DNA from: Symbiodinium natans
Lineage: Eukaryota; Sar; Dinophyceae; Suessiales; Symbiodiniaceae
Direction of reading: 5' to 3'
NCBI GenBank assembly: GCA_905221605.1
Contig: CAJNDS010000967.1
Coordinates: forward strand, 1 to 47,574
DNA: 47,574 bases
Shown here: piece after piece, positions 33,833 through 46,320 of the stretch
How positions within the stretch are numbered: the stretch's first letter is position 1
Layout: the number at the start of each line of letters is the position of its first letter
Translations under genes and position numbers: made by a program
Notes under the pieces: model-generated
Seen by the model: the letters and a program-made list of their open reading frames with translations, nothing else
Told to the model about the DNA's origin: nothing
Databases searched by the model: none

Positions 33833-36800
33833 TTAATCTGCGTCCGAACTCTTTGTCCGCCCTTGCGATGCCATGCTGCCTTGAGCAGTGTCACTGCGTG
33901 ATCTACTCGTGCACGGATGTTGCTTCCGGTGCTGTGGCTGTTTACCATCAATAGTCCGTGGTCTGGTGCAGCCACGTGCAACCCCCCGACTCATCTTGAA
34001 CCTCTCTCCAGCATGAAGCTGCCTGGCTTCCTCTACATTCTCCGTATTCGAGATGCAGTTGGGCGCATGGTGGAGCAGGTCCTCATCCGGCATCCCTAGA
34101 TGTCGAGTTTTGTCGGGGGGTATTTCAAACATTTGGATCTCAATGATCCTACCTCGGCTTCTGGTGCGATGCCATGGGAAGGCGTCCGATATGCCCGAAG
34201 CCGCTGCGCTTGAATGGGGCTCGGCTTGGGATGCCAGAGTTTCCGAGTGAAGGTGGCTGGTCGAGGTCTTGAACCTAAACCCTGCCTTGGGCCTGAACCT
34301 GTAGTCTGCACGCAAGCAATACATATATATATATATCTATAAATAAAGAATACATGCACGTATATAAAACTATCTGCTCAGCCCGACATGTCAACTCTCG
34401 GAAACGCCGGCTCCAACACCTGCAGGCGATGAGGCTGATGTGATGCAAAGCTGGCATACAACCTTTTTTTGCCCTTGTGCGTGTTTTTTTTTATTTGTAT
34501 GTGCACATACATGTCTTTGTACATATACATATATATGTATGTACATATATATATGTATGGAGTATATAGTTGTCGTTTTTGAGAGACGCTCTCCGTCTCC
34601 ATCCGTCATGAAGCCACAACGATTTTGGAGGCTTTTCCCTTTACGGGGCTCAGGCATAGACTCGGAGGGGTTCTACTTGCAGGGCTTGCTTGGGATTTGG
34701 AATGGGTTTTCTGCCGCATGGGTTTGGGGTTTGGCATGCGCTCTCTGCTAGCAGTCCACATGGATTTGGGGTGTAGATTCTAGGTTTGGAAGGAGCGCAG
34801 GATCTGCATGCGCCGCGCCTGTTTGCAACTCCTACTGGAGTAGTAGCCGATGGCATCTATGCGCCCGGAACCGCGGCAGAGTGGCTCGATCCGAAAGCCC
34901 CTAAACCCTAAAACCCTAAACCCTTATGTTTTTGGTCCCAGGGCAAACCTGGGTTCCAGGAGCAACCCCCCACAAATACCCTCCTTAAATAGTAGATTAC
35001 TAGACAATTGAAGGCTTCCCAAAAAGGGTACCCCTATAATGGAAGCCCCCAAAGTGCCAGGTGTGCATGGGCGCTCTTGGATCGAGAGAAAAAAATGCGA
35101 TGCCTACGACTTCACGGGAGCTTTTCGCATGCAGCTCGCTTCTAACACATAGGAGGTGTGATGTAGTCGAAAAAAGCTTCCAGGTTTCACACGTGTATGT
35201 CTACGGCATGGAGAAGTTGTAGGGTCCCGGCGGCCAAAATGTATGGGAGAGTCCACTGAATGACAGTCATCATCAAGGGCACTGCAATGTGGCGGTTTGG
35301 AGACGATGAAGGCTCTACGTGTTTTGCGTGTGGACTGCATTGAAAAGTGGCCGGACAAAACTCGGGCACGGCCCGACGTAAAATTGCACAAGGAGACCGA
35401 CAGATCTCCGGTTACGGTTCAGGGGGTTACTGTAAGGTTGTTTAGTTGTGGGCTTTTGGGATTGGGCTTAGGCTTCTGGAATCAGGGTTCAGGGTCGTGT
35501 TTGAGCATGAGGCATGAGGCTCAGCGCGTGGGATCTCCAATGTCACATCTGGGAGCAGAGACAGGAGGGCTGGACCTTCCGTCGACAACCGATGGTCATG
35601 AGGGTTAAGGGTTTAGGGCTCAGGGCCCGGAGGGTCTGTTTGCAAGTGCTGTCCTGGAATTCGGCAGCCTTGAAATTAAAAACAGGTTCTGGGTACTGAG
35701 TTCGAAAAGAATGCCGCAAATGTGCCCTCTACTGTTCCGTTGTCTTAGTGGCGGGGGCTGAAAATTGCGCAGGCACATTGAGTCGTGAGGTTTCTGGTCC
35801 TGTTCCCAGATATCACTCATGTACACCTCGATGCTCGGGGACTTAAGCCCAACTAATTACTCCCCTGGGGATGCGCGCACGGCGGCCGTCAAACTTGCAC
35901 GGCCCTGTGTTTTTTGGGGTGCAGATACTCTGTGGCATCCGGTCTGCAGCGACTTCGCTGAAACAGAAGCCCAAAGCCCCTAAACCTTACCCCTCCCCTC
36001 CCTCGAAAACTCCTCCCCCCCCCCCACCTTCCCCCCCTTCCCGGCGGCCTCCGACTCCAAGGCCTCCAGGCTCGCGAGCATGGAGGCGGCCCCCGGGCGC
36101 TTGGCGGCATCGGCTGCCCAAGCGGCAGCCAGGAGGCCTTGGAGCTTCCGTGGGCACTCCGCGAGCCTCAGAGGGAGGGTTCTCGTGTAGGGCATTCTCG
36201 GGAAGGCTGGGAACGAAGATATCTGGGTTTAGGATGGTTTAGGGTTTATCGGGTTATAGTGCGGAAGTGCAGCTCCTGTACATGTTTACTTGCAGCCGTA
36301 GTTGTACCACTTGTGTTCCTTGTTGCTGCTTTTGCTCGTAGTTGCAACGTGAGGGCTTGAGCATGCATTCCCATCACTTGTAAAGTCTCAAACTGTAGGC
36401 GCCTAGCCCTCTCGCAGAGAGGGTTCGAGACCTCGAAAGGGCTCCAGGTTTGGAAGGCTTGAGCACTATGGAATGGAGTTGTCCGCAAAGCGGGATGTCT
36501 GGGATGCGTCGCCGGCAGACGTAAGGTGCCCGAGCATGATGCCATCACTCCGTGGTGTGTCATGGCTTGTGTTTCCGTGGATGGGGCCGCGTGCATGACA
36601 CATGGGGAAGCATGACAAGTTCTCGCCGGTTGAGAGTCCAGCCCTCACAAAACAGTGCCGACATGCATCGCGCTCTCCACACGAAGGGGCTGGACTTGCT
36701 GAAGGCCAAGGCGAGCAGAAGTCCTAGGCCCTGCAAGTTCTTTGGCATGAAAGGGGATGCCGACAAGCGTTGGAGGTGTGACTATTGGCACTGTTGGAAG

Positions 36801-39800
36801 GAACTTGCCAACCAGAACGAGGGCCCGAAAGTGTTGGAGCTGTGAATCTGAGCATCACGTGAAGAGGGAGCGCCCTGTAAGTCTGTAAGTGTCCCATGAG
36901 TGTCAGCATCATGATATTGTGCGGTGACCCTACTCCAGGAGGGCATGGTCTCCGTTGAGCAGTTGAGGCAGTCCACGCCCTGAAAGTTTTTTTGGGAGGA
37001 AACCGGGATGTATGAAGGGATCAAGATGTGGATTCTATTCTCGCGTTCCTGGGAGTGTTTGCCGGCCTTCCCCAAAGCCCAGTGCTGTTGGTGCTGCGGT
37101 TCGCAAAGAAGCATCACCTAAAGACTGGTCAGGCAGGAAGGTTGAACACCCCGCATCAGGTCCCGAAAGGAGCCGTCAAGGCTTTCAGACAGGTGGGAGT
37201 TGGCCCAAAACCCTAAACCCTAACCCTAAACCCTAAACTACCAGTGCCCATTGACCCCACTCCTCGGGCTACATGGCATCCTCAACAGACGCCATTCTAT
37301 CCGAAGCCAGAAAATCAGGGAGGCCATACCGCCACACCGCGCGGCCGGAACTTCACAGACGCATGAGTGCAGGTGTCCACCCATCGGTGGCTCATGCTCA
37401 GGTGGGGGGGGGGGAAGGTTCACATTCCATACATTTTTGGACTTTATTTTTTGACATATTTATGAGTAGCATCCGAAACTTTAAAGCTTAATCAGGTTCC
37501 ATGTGCCACTTTGTTCGCTCCCGCAAGCCCCTACGAACCGTGCTGCGGAGTATAACGACAATCTAGATACAATCTAGGAGAAACAGGTGCGGTCGATCGC
37601 CTCCCTGTGCCATTCAAGGTCTAGGGCTTCAGGTGCCAGCTTGCAACCAAAGAGGCAGAGGCCGTGGCTCTTCCCCCTTGGCAGCGACTCTGGCTTAAGC
37701 GTGGACTGACGCCTTTGAACGGGATATCTAGGTTGGCCCCTGAAAGAAGTCTCTGAAATATAGTCCTAAGTCGGATCCTCATCAACGCCACGGAATTATA
37801 AAAACATTCCGAGAACCTGCCTAGACACGCATCTAAACCATGACCCTAAGATCCAACCGAGCCTCATATCCGCACGACACGATGAAAGGAGCAAAGAAGC
37901 CCAATTCCACACTCTAAAGCGTCAGCCCTGCACGCAAATTCCACCACGTTCAGAGAGCCCGACAAACGCCACACGAATCAACATGCCTGCCTTGGCATAG
38001 AGGTCCAGAACCTTTTCCTGAGAGTCGCACGAGTGCAAAAACGCCCGTGAAGATAACCGTAGCTGAGCATCTAAAACCCTTGAAACAACATAACCAAGCC
38101 CAGTGTCCTACAGTTTTCTTTGCTGCGCAAAAAGGTTTCAGGAGGGCAGAAAAGGTTTCAGGATCGTGGGAATCCTGTTGCGTGACGCAGAGTTCTTGTT
38201 CCTGTGCAGCTTGCAAGTTCACGTGCAGCCTGCACAAGAATGTGCAGGGGAGTGCTGAAGGCTTCAAGGCAAAATGGCTTCTCACCTTTGGGTTCTAAGG
38301 GGGTTTGTGGTACCTCAAGTGTCAAAGGTTGGGTACGTACTGGCCATGCTTTGGCTGCTGGATATTGCCCTGACCTCGCTGTTAGCCGAATCCCCTGCAT
38401 CTGGAGCCCGTGCATAATCTCCACGAGTTCAAGAATTGATAAGAACCGGATGATGGCGAGCAAAGCTACAGGAACAACCCTCCAGCTGTTTCTTTGTGGG
38501 TTTAGGGTTTAGGGTTTAGGGTTCTCCAAAAAGTACGGGAAAGAAAACGTGCCGGCAGGATGCAGGGTCTGTGCCAATGTGGTGGAAGGGTTGGCGGCCG
38601 GAGCTCATGAAGTAGAGGATCAGGGCAAAGGCATAGATGTCAACTTTCCTGAGTTAAACTCTAAACCTTAAACCCTAAACCCTAAATCCTAGATCTTTAA
38701 CCCCGTTCAGTGTCTGTTCAGGGTTTAGGGGGGGTTGGGATACCTGCTTTTGGCTGCTGCGTGATGTGGCTGAGGATTCTGGAGGGTGTGTGACGTGTAG
38801 GTTCACGACTTGCCAGCTGAGCTTGGGGGGGGTTTTAGGCTCAGGGTTTCGGGTTTAGGATTTCGGGTTTAGGGTTTAGGGAAAAAAGGCTATGAGTTAT
38901 ACCGGTTACCTGGTCTTGGGGTCAACCTGAAAATTGGATTCTGTTGTGGCACCCGCATAGCTGGACGAATCGGTCAGCAGGGAATTCCCAGATCACAACG
39001 ACTCACTCAAAGTGACCTCATAGCCCCAAAGATCCCCAAAGTCATTTACCTTAGGGTTCTGGTGGTCGAGGCTTCGGAGTGTTGTGACTGGGGCTGCCAA
39101 GGATGAATTGAACCACAGGAAGGGTGAAGCACACTCTTCGTGCTGGCGCGTGCTTCCCAGAGGACTTGGAGGCCCTACGTTGAACCCCAGGGCTTGTGTT
39201 TTGGAGTGCCCTGGAGATTTTGGGAGGGCTCTTGTAGCGTTTCCACCAACCGATCCAATCAGCCATTCACTCTACCCCCCCAAAAGGCTGCCTTCCTCTC
39301 AAAACCGGCTGAGTCCCAATGCCAGCCCTGACCCTTGCAACACGCGCTAAAGCCCTCATCTTTGAAAAGAGTTGTGTACTCGCCTTGGTCAAATGAAGCC
39401 CGCACTATGGGTAATTTCAAAGCAGCATGCAAAACAAAAATGGCAGCATGAACGTATATGAGCCACGCACTCAGAAGCAGCAAAGCTACTCGTTGTAGTA
39501 GTGATGTCGCGCCACCTTGGGTCGCTTCGCGTAGATGCCGCGGTGCAAAAACTTCACATCCCTAGACGCACCTCGAAACCCTACAAGCATCTGATGTCCG
39601 ACCCACTGGAACCCAAGTGGCATTCTTCAAGACCCAACTTTGTGAAAGTACTCGAACGTCATGGTTGCGGCAGGGATTTATGTCTGGAGACTGGCTCCCT
39701 AGATCCTGATCCAGGCCCTGTCAAAACAACAGCACACCAGAGGCAGCACTTCGGCCGCTTGTAGGCCCCTCAGACAACCCTAAACCCTAAGCTTTACAGC

Positions 39801-42800
39801 AAGCCCTGTAAACCCACAATGGTTCTGAAGAGACGGTCGCCCTCGCAAGACTAAACTGCAGCCAGCTGCCTCGGGTGCCATGTACCGAAGTGAGCCGACA
39901 CCGCCAGACATGGCGTATATCCCATCTCCTTCTGTGGTCCCGGTTTGGGGAGTTCAGGGGCTTAGGCTTAGCGTTGCAGTACCCATGAGCTATAGAGCTC
40001 CCGAAGATCCCCAAAGATCCCCACCTTCCTTAAGCCTCGAAAACGCTAGTTACTGGACCTGCCATTAGTGTGAGAGAGTGAGAGTGAAGCCGACCGTCAG
40101 AAGATCTTAACCGGGTCACGTGCTTGATGCGAAAGACTACGCCTGTGCGTGAGTGTTACGCTGTGAGAGCGTCGGAACACTAAGACCGAAGAAAGACGTT
40201 CTCAAGCGAGAAGCGTACTGGACCCATGCCAAAAAAACTGAAGTCTTGCTGGGCAGAGCAATCTCCTAAGCTTTCTACCACAACATCACCTCTGTTTGAG
40301 TGGTCCAACGCGGACAAAGTGCTGCCCCCCATGCAAAGCCTGTGAACCCCAAGTGCCAGGCCTTTGCCCGCAGCAAGCACACGGCTGATGCCAAGGTCGG
40401 CAATCTGCACCGCGGACCAGGGGTGCAACAGGAAGACACGAAGACGTGCTCCAAAAAACGAGAGAGGCTGCAACTCTGTAGCTGATGGATGATGGGCGCT
40501 CTGCCACCCCCCCCCCCCCCCCCCAAAAAAAAAAAAAAAAAGAAAAGGAAAGAGAAGGAACCGTTGCTCTCCCGCGCACTCTATATACCAATTGAGCTAT
40601 GTGTGCAGCGCGGCCTTCAGGTCCAAGTGCTTGGTCAAGAGAAGGTTCAAAGGCTTGAGATCACCTCAGCAAGGGATGCTCCGCATAGCCGCATGACACC
40701 ACTAAAGTATGGGTCCCTCTTTAAGTGGTTACTATTAATAAAATTCAGGGTACCCCAAAAGGGACCACAATTCAGAGAACTCAACACGTGGTGGTGGTTG
40801 GAATCCGAGCACCTCCTGGTTGTAGGCTCTGCCATGGCTTCCTTGAAAGCACAACGTACTAGCTTGGACCATGTCCGGAAGGAGAAAAAAAGACACAAAA
40901 GTTCGGACCTTACACCCATACGGCGTAAACCTGCGATGAATTTGTTACATCCAAAAACCACGGATCAAGCAAGTCACGATGTATAAGAGGCACTTCTCGG
41001 GTGTGCAAGAACAGCATTCCCCGGGCGACGGCGGTCGCCCACTGCAGAACCTACTGTCACTTCGAGGCTTCACTCATCATGTGCCCTCTGATGTTGCAAC
41101 ATGCACGCGCGTGGATATTCCACGGTTGGTTGGCCATTTTTGCAAATGGACAACTGCAAGCATGGATCCAGCTGCTCAAAAGGGGAGAACCAAGAAGTGT
41201 TGCTCAAAAGCCCTGGGTCGGCCTGCTTCAAATGAGGACGCCAAATAGCCTGGTGCGTGGCGCGCTTCGCGATGTAGAAGGCCTCAAGGTCACCTCAGCG
41301 ACAGAGCGTGTCGTGAATTCAGGGATTCAGGGCTGAAGGATGGCTTTGATGTTCCTGCGGCTGTTGCAGTTGAGGTGCAGGACTTTAGAAAAAAGGCACC
41401 CTGAAACCCCATGTTTAGAACCCTTGATGTAGGGCTTCGGCCCTCCCCCCCCATTCTGCCTCCTCTCCGAGTGGCACAAGCAACAGTCGTTCTTTCTTTT
41501 TCTCTCTCTCTCTCTCTCTCTCGTGCTCGCTCGCTCCAAAAAAGAAATCACCCAGCCCCGACATCTTGCAAACGTTTTGCGCAGGCCGTGAAAGCTTGAA
41601 GCTTGCCCCTGGAAGCCCCCCCAAATCACCCCAACCCCTCAACAAGCCACAGCAAGCCCAGCAAGACACGATACCGCGGCCTAAAACCTGAAAAAACCCC
41701 AGGCCCGAATCCCTCAACATCGAGCCGAGCCGCCCCCAGGCATGTACTCTGTGATGCAAGCGATGGAGTGGGTGGCGTCGAGACAGGCGCCCACGAACCT
41801 AGATTGCTCTTGGGTGCGACTGCTGACTTCAAACTCAAAGGCGGCAAAATCATCTCTCGCAGGCTAGTGTACTCCGCCCCCTCACCATTAAACTAGTTGT
41901 CTGTACCCTGCCTGCTCGCAACCACTTTGTAGAAACGATCGGGCTCACAGGGATGCATCCTGGTTTCGGCTTCAAAGGCCAAGACGGACTCTCCAAGCAA
42001 AACGCACAAGTCGGACAAACCGCCAAGGTGGCAAAACTCTATGCGGGTTGAGTTCGATACAGGACTGCTGGTCTTTGATGCCCTACAACAAACCCCTATA
42101 AGTCCAAACTCTGGAACCCTTTAGAGATCTAGAAACCCCCATATTGTTTTCATTCCCTCTACACGGATGAACCCTTTCAACCCTCTCTCTCTCTCTCTCT
42201 CTCAGGCGCTCAGTCCCTAAACCCTAAACCCTTCTTACCCTAAACCTTAAACGCCTTTGACCCTAAACCCTATACCCTATACCCTCTTTGATATCTTAGT
42301 CCTATTCATCAGGACCAAGAGTTAAGGGTTCGCGGTTCAGGGTCGGCATTTTGTCTAGGAAGTTTGCTGGCCAAACCCTTTTTTCTAATCCCTTCCCCAG
42401 GAAAAGGCCGAGATAGCTCACACCGCAAAACGCCCTAAAGGCGCGCCAAGGAACAGGACAAGATTGGGATGGCGAATGCAGGAGAGGACGTCAATCTCAT
42501 GTAAGAGCTCCTGTGCTTGACCGTAGCTGCAAAGTCATCGACGGGCCGGGGGGGGGGGGGGGGGGGGGGAGGAACTTGTGCCTTCTAATTGTTGCGTGCG
42601 CAATCTTGCTCACATGTTTACCGTGGTCAGCACTCACAGAATATCAAGGAGCACATGGCGGTGAGTCAGGCTGGAGCAGCGTCACGCCGTATCTGGTTGC
42701 CATGATACATATGCCGTGCTGCACCCTTCATCATATATCCGAAGATTTATCTGATACAATCTAGCTGAGGTCCATGGGATCGCGCAGTTGAAGCTTCTGT

Positions 42801-43935
42801 AGTTTGAGGGTCATTGGCTGAACTTGCGAATAAACCATAAGCAATTGACCTGAATAAAATGTTGATGTTAACTAAGCAAGTAAAGAAAAGTATAAATACA
42901 AAATACAAAATGTCTGTAAAATGTAATATCCCAGATCCCAAGTAGATAAAAAGTCTTTGGAAGCTTCGGAACATTTCAAACACTGTGTCCTCCGCAACTG
43001 ATGCCGGAAGAGCTTCCAGAGAGTCCCCGCTGGCATGGCCCTCTGCCATGAGCCTGGGGTGCTCTTTCCGCTGTAGGGGCCTAGTTCAGGTAGGGTTTTG
43101 CCGGGGTCTTGCAGTATAGTTATAAAAGGGACCATAAGGGAATGCTGCTAGCAATTCTTCCGACCCGTGTATTCCACTACTTGGGTCTATTTTGCCACTT
43201 TGGGTTGTTTTTGTTTTGTGCCGGTTTCTTGAAGGGGTGGGGACTCGCAGGTCAGAATTGGGATACTGAGAGGTAGTTGTACTGGCTCGACGTATCTCAG
43301 TCTTTGGGATCTACTTAGGAACAGACCCGCCGCGCCTCTTGGGCCTAAAAGGCTCATCCTCGAAGCAAAAAAGATTTCTGAAGCGCCCCCCCAAGAAGCA
43401 AGGTCTTCACTGCAACTTCGGTGCCTTTCCAGAAGCCCAGATGCATGGTGCTCTTCAGGGTCCGGCACAGCTCCTTTTCGATCTGGATGTCCTTGTACTG
43501 GATTCGCCAAGAGCTCTTCTGCGCCTTCTGAGACAGCTGATTATTGTTATCTTATTAATATGATTATTAATTATATCCATCTTATTAGTATTATTAATAT
43601 TATTAATCTTATTAATAATATTAATTTTCATGCGCCTTCTCAGATAGCTGCTGGCACCACTCCGATGATGCCTGGGTGGAGGTGTCGCTCGGCGACCTCC
43701 GGTGTGCTTGGCGCTGCTGGAGTCTCTCAAAGGTTCAGAGGTCAGGCTTCAGCGTAAGATTCCTTTTACAGAGGCCTGGATGGTAAGATTCCTAAAACCC
43801 TAAACCCTAAACCCTAAACCCTAAACCCTAAACATCCCTAAACCCCTAAACCCGAAATGCTCCTCCAAGGGACACGGCCTCACTCTTAGACACTGTTCGC
43901 GGCAGCACGACCATGTCGGAGAGCATTTCGGAGGC
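33833..43935 (-). CDS. TKL-like protein kinase, copy A
   Basis: Tandem paralog of copy B with the same exon order. Exons: ~43868-43935 (LSDMVVLPRTVSKSEAVS), 43636-43729, ~43390-43524 (LGFWKGTEVAVKTLL), 42984-43070, 42445-42510 ([20 protein letters not shown]), 41734-41798 ([11 protein letters not shown]), 41223-41293 (DLEAFYIAKRATHQ), 40978-41050 ([16 protein letters not shown]), 40615-40664 ([16 protein letters not shown]), 40362-40404 ([14 protein letters not shown]), 39870-39928 (GGVGSLRYMAPE), 39490-39515 (VARHHYYNE), ~38575-38648 ([14 protein letters not shown]), ~37638-37690 (GEEPRPLPL), ~36040-36166 ([15 protein letters not shown]). C-terminal exons lie near 35.7, 35.3, 34.8 and 34.2 kb, and the last is 33833-34095. 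That exon begins MPDEDLLHHAPNCIS and runs about 60 residues beyond the copy B end. Lys, Glu, HRD, Asn, DLG, APE and the subdomain XI Arg are all present, so it is likely an active Ser/Thr (TKL-like) kinase. Confidence 0.82.
40507..40541. repeat. Poly-C/poly-A composite run
   Basis: About 18 C followed by about 17 A, in the kinase A intron between the DLKPLN and DLG exons. A comparable run of about 14 C followed by A11 lies at about 30528-30553 in kinase B, in a different intron. Confidence 0.9.
41497..41523. repeat. TC dinucleotide repeat
   Basis: A (TC)n run in a kinase A intron. Another lies at 42183-42204, and the AG form at 5588-5609. Confidence 0.9.
42548..42569. repeat. Poly-G homopolymer (22 G)
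   Basis: Uninterrupted run of about 22 G, 38 bases from the helix C exon of kinase A. Confidence 0.95.
43525..43635 (-). mobile_element. 111-bp intron unique to kinase A, flanked by exon duplication
   Basis: Kinase B is uninterrupted here (codes [10 protein letters not shown]). Kinase A has a TTA/ATT-rich insert between two near-identical 20-base copies of exon sequence, 43520-43539 and 43631-43650 (18 of 20 matching). Removing GCGCAT ... CAGAAG (GC donor, AG before G) gives LSEKAQKSSWRIQY, collinear with kinase B. The interior is simple-sequence-like, so origin by duplication plus microsatellite growth is as possible as a transposable introner. Confidence 0.6.
43793..43835. repeat. Interstitial telomeric repeat (CCCTAAA)n
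   Basis: Five to six units between the first two recognised kinase A exons. Confidence 0.9.
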
Positions 43936-44990
43936 CGGCACAAGAGGATGGCAAGAGGAAACTAAAACTACAACTATGTAAAAGTCCCTGAAACTTGAGC
44001 CACGAAGGCCAGGACATCTCGAAGACTGAGCCCTGGGTTTCGGGCTTGGGGTTTAGGGTTTACCGCTTCAGTCATCTCAGGGGCTTCAAGAGGATACCAT
44101 GGGAAAACTTGTTGAAGCCCTTTTATCGTAGGGCTTTGGGGGGTCGGCCTCTGAATTCTGGGCTCCCTGTTCTCACGCGGCCTCAGAACTTTTACACGGA
44201 GGATCGGAGGGTTTAGGGTTTAGGGTTTAGGGTTTAGGGTTTAGGCTTAGGTTTTAGGGTCAGCAAGACCCCAAGACTACGAATTTCAATCGAGCCTGTG
44301 CAGCTGGCTTTTTGCAGTCGGACCCTCTGCGCGCAATTGCTGCTATCTAGGAACCAGGGCTTGCAGACTGTGGAGTCGTGGTCTGTCATGGTGTGGAAAG
44401 TTGGCTTAGCATACATCGTAAGACACATAAGGACAGACGGTTGCGTGCAGTCTCGATCGATAGAGTGTTCAGATATCAACGACAGCAATGGCACATAGAA
44501 GCCTGAGGAATTAGAATGGGCATTGTTGGCTGGTGTGTATTTGTTTGTAAAAAGACAAAACGACGGATGAACAAACATATGTGTAAATATATGGACGTAT
44601 ATATATATATATATACATACCTACATAGAGTTGTTGATTTTCATCTGCTATACTATGTGCATATACCAGGAGATTGGCAGGGCATAATCCTGGATTACAC
44701 CAGGTCCGCAGCACCGGTTCCAACCTAACTCCCCTTGCAGGACAAGACCACTGCACAAATCGGGCCGGAGTCACCTGCTCGAAGCAGTACTTCAGCTCTT
44801 CTGTGGCAAGGGGGTTTAGGGTCTACCTAGGGTGCTTCTATAGGGGCCGGTCGAAGGTCGCACTGCAATGGATAGTTTGGGGCCGTGGAGATTGTGTGAG
44901 CAGGAGATGGCCAAGAGGTATATAAACCTGCGTCCAGCAAACTTCTGCTGGTTCTCAGCACAAAATATATTCAGGGATCGCCCTCGTCAG
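43936..44990. other. Spacer or intron upstream of kinase A
   Basis: Holds a TTTAGGG array (44208-44248), a TA tract (44599-44616) and open stretches on both strands (for example minus 44511-44774) with no recognisable motif. It may be an intron joining the exons at 45020-47020 to kinase A. Confidence 0.4.
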
Positions 44991-45019
44991 GAGGATGGGG
45001 TTCTTTTGGGATCGGTAAC

Positions 45020-45181
45020 TTGATGGCCGCTTATATTTGACCCCGGTACATCTCTCTTTTGCCATCGATGTGCTTTCTCGGCTAACATCTTCCTCAGGTT
45101 TTCTTCCAATCGCTCTATGTCGAGTACACTGCTGAGATCCAGTCTTTGCCGAAATTGGCATCGTGACAGAAAGCCGGACAG
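45020..45181 (-). CDS. Exon of an uncharacterised helical protein upstream of kinase A
   Basis: A 162-base exon (54 codons) bounded by TTGTGTAG and a GTTACC donor. It encodes QFRQRLDLSSVLDIERLEEN and LRKMLAEKAHRWQKRDVPGS, clearly protein-like and probably alpha-helical. It may be the N-terminal region of kinase A. If so, kinase B lacks it, because only about 450 bp separate kinase B's first exon from the end of kinase A. Confidence 0.55.
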
Positions 45182-45299
45182 CTACACAAGAAGCTTTAAA
45201 CACGCGAATGCCCTGAGGCTCCCGGCTTGTCTAAGAGTGGGAAGTATATGTCTATACACATGTACAGATGATCAAATAGCTATGATTGTAACAATAGTA

Positions 45300-45480
45300 C
45301 ATGTACCTGACCTACTTTTGTATAATGTCTGTTGGAGGTTCGCTTCATCACCGCAAGATCTTGCAGCCTCCTTTCCTGGGCCTTCCTACGCCCAGGATGG
45401 CATGGCCTGGCCGCACTCAGAGGGGGTTCAGTAAGACCCCGACTGGCTTTGCTGCAGAGTCTGCAGAGTGGGCTGTTCAC
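45300..45480 (-). CDS. Possible exon upstream of kinase A
   Basis: The minus strand encodes a basic segment, HPGRRKAQERRLQDLAVMKR, within an open stretch of natural composition. It probably belongs with the 45020-45181 exon. The plus-strand frames are less natural. Confidence 0.35.
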
Positions 45481-46320
45481 AAGGGGACACTTCCCAGCCT
45501 CCTCGCACTTAAGAAAGGCCCATGACAGGCAGAACAAAACTACCCAACACGAAAGTTGGGCCGGCCCGAAGAGGGCCTGTTGTAAACACTTGAGATCCCT
45601 TGAGCTTTGAAGCGCAGGCCACTGAGCCAGGCAGTCACTTGCTGATAAAGCACAACACACCGGCGGCCATAGCAAGTAGATGTGCTACCCAACCACACCT
45701 CCCCAGACATACCCCCCCCCCAGTTCCCTCTTTGGCCTAAATTGCCCCATCACAAAATAGTCTCTCGACAAAGCTCCGGGCATCACTGTGGGTCCAGGCC
45801 GGACAACGTGAGCAAGGACGAATCTTCAACGAGGTGCCACGTTCGTCCGGAGGCCGCTGTCTCAAGAATAACCCTCAACGGCGAAATCCTGCACTAAGTT
45901 CAGCTCCTCACACCCCTATTACACCAGTCTTGATTTGCAGGAGCCACTGGCCAGGTCGCAGGCATGGAAGCTCCAAACATCCTGCACCCTGGGCTTCTCG
46001 GCTTGAGTTTGGCACCCGCCAAGTAGCCAGCTTCACTGCAGGGACGAGATCCTAATTGTAATAATGATATAATAATGATAATAATAATAGCAATCATAAT
46101 AATACATACTACTACGAAGAACAACAATAGGTAATGATACTACTCATTTAAGGCGTTTAGGGGGATTGGGGGCTTTCCCGGAGGCCTAAGTAGTTTGACG
46201 AGGCCAGGATGGATGCTACTAACTGCGAGTACCGTGACTTCTACTGGCACCACGGTTTATGCTTCAGATCATGTTGGATATGGTGAAGGGTTTAGGGTTT
46301 AGGGTTTTAGGGTTTAGGGT

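Noticed and set aside
40563-40612. tRNA-like text on the minus strand (TAGCTCAATTGGTATATAGAG)
   Set aside because: It resembles a D-arm, but no proper anticodon loop (no U33), T-arm or acceptor stem follows; the sequence runs into poly-C/poly-A. At most a tRNA-derived fragment.
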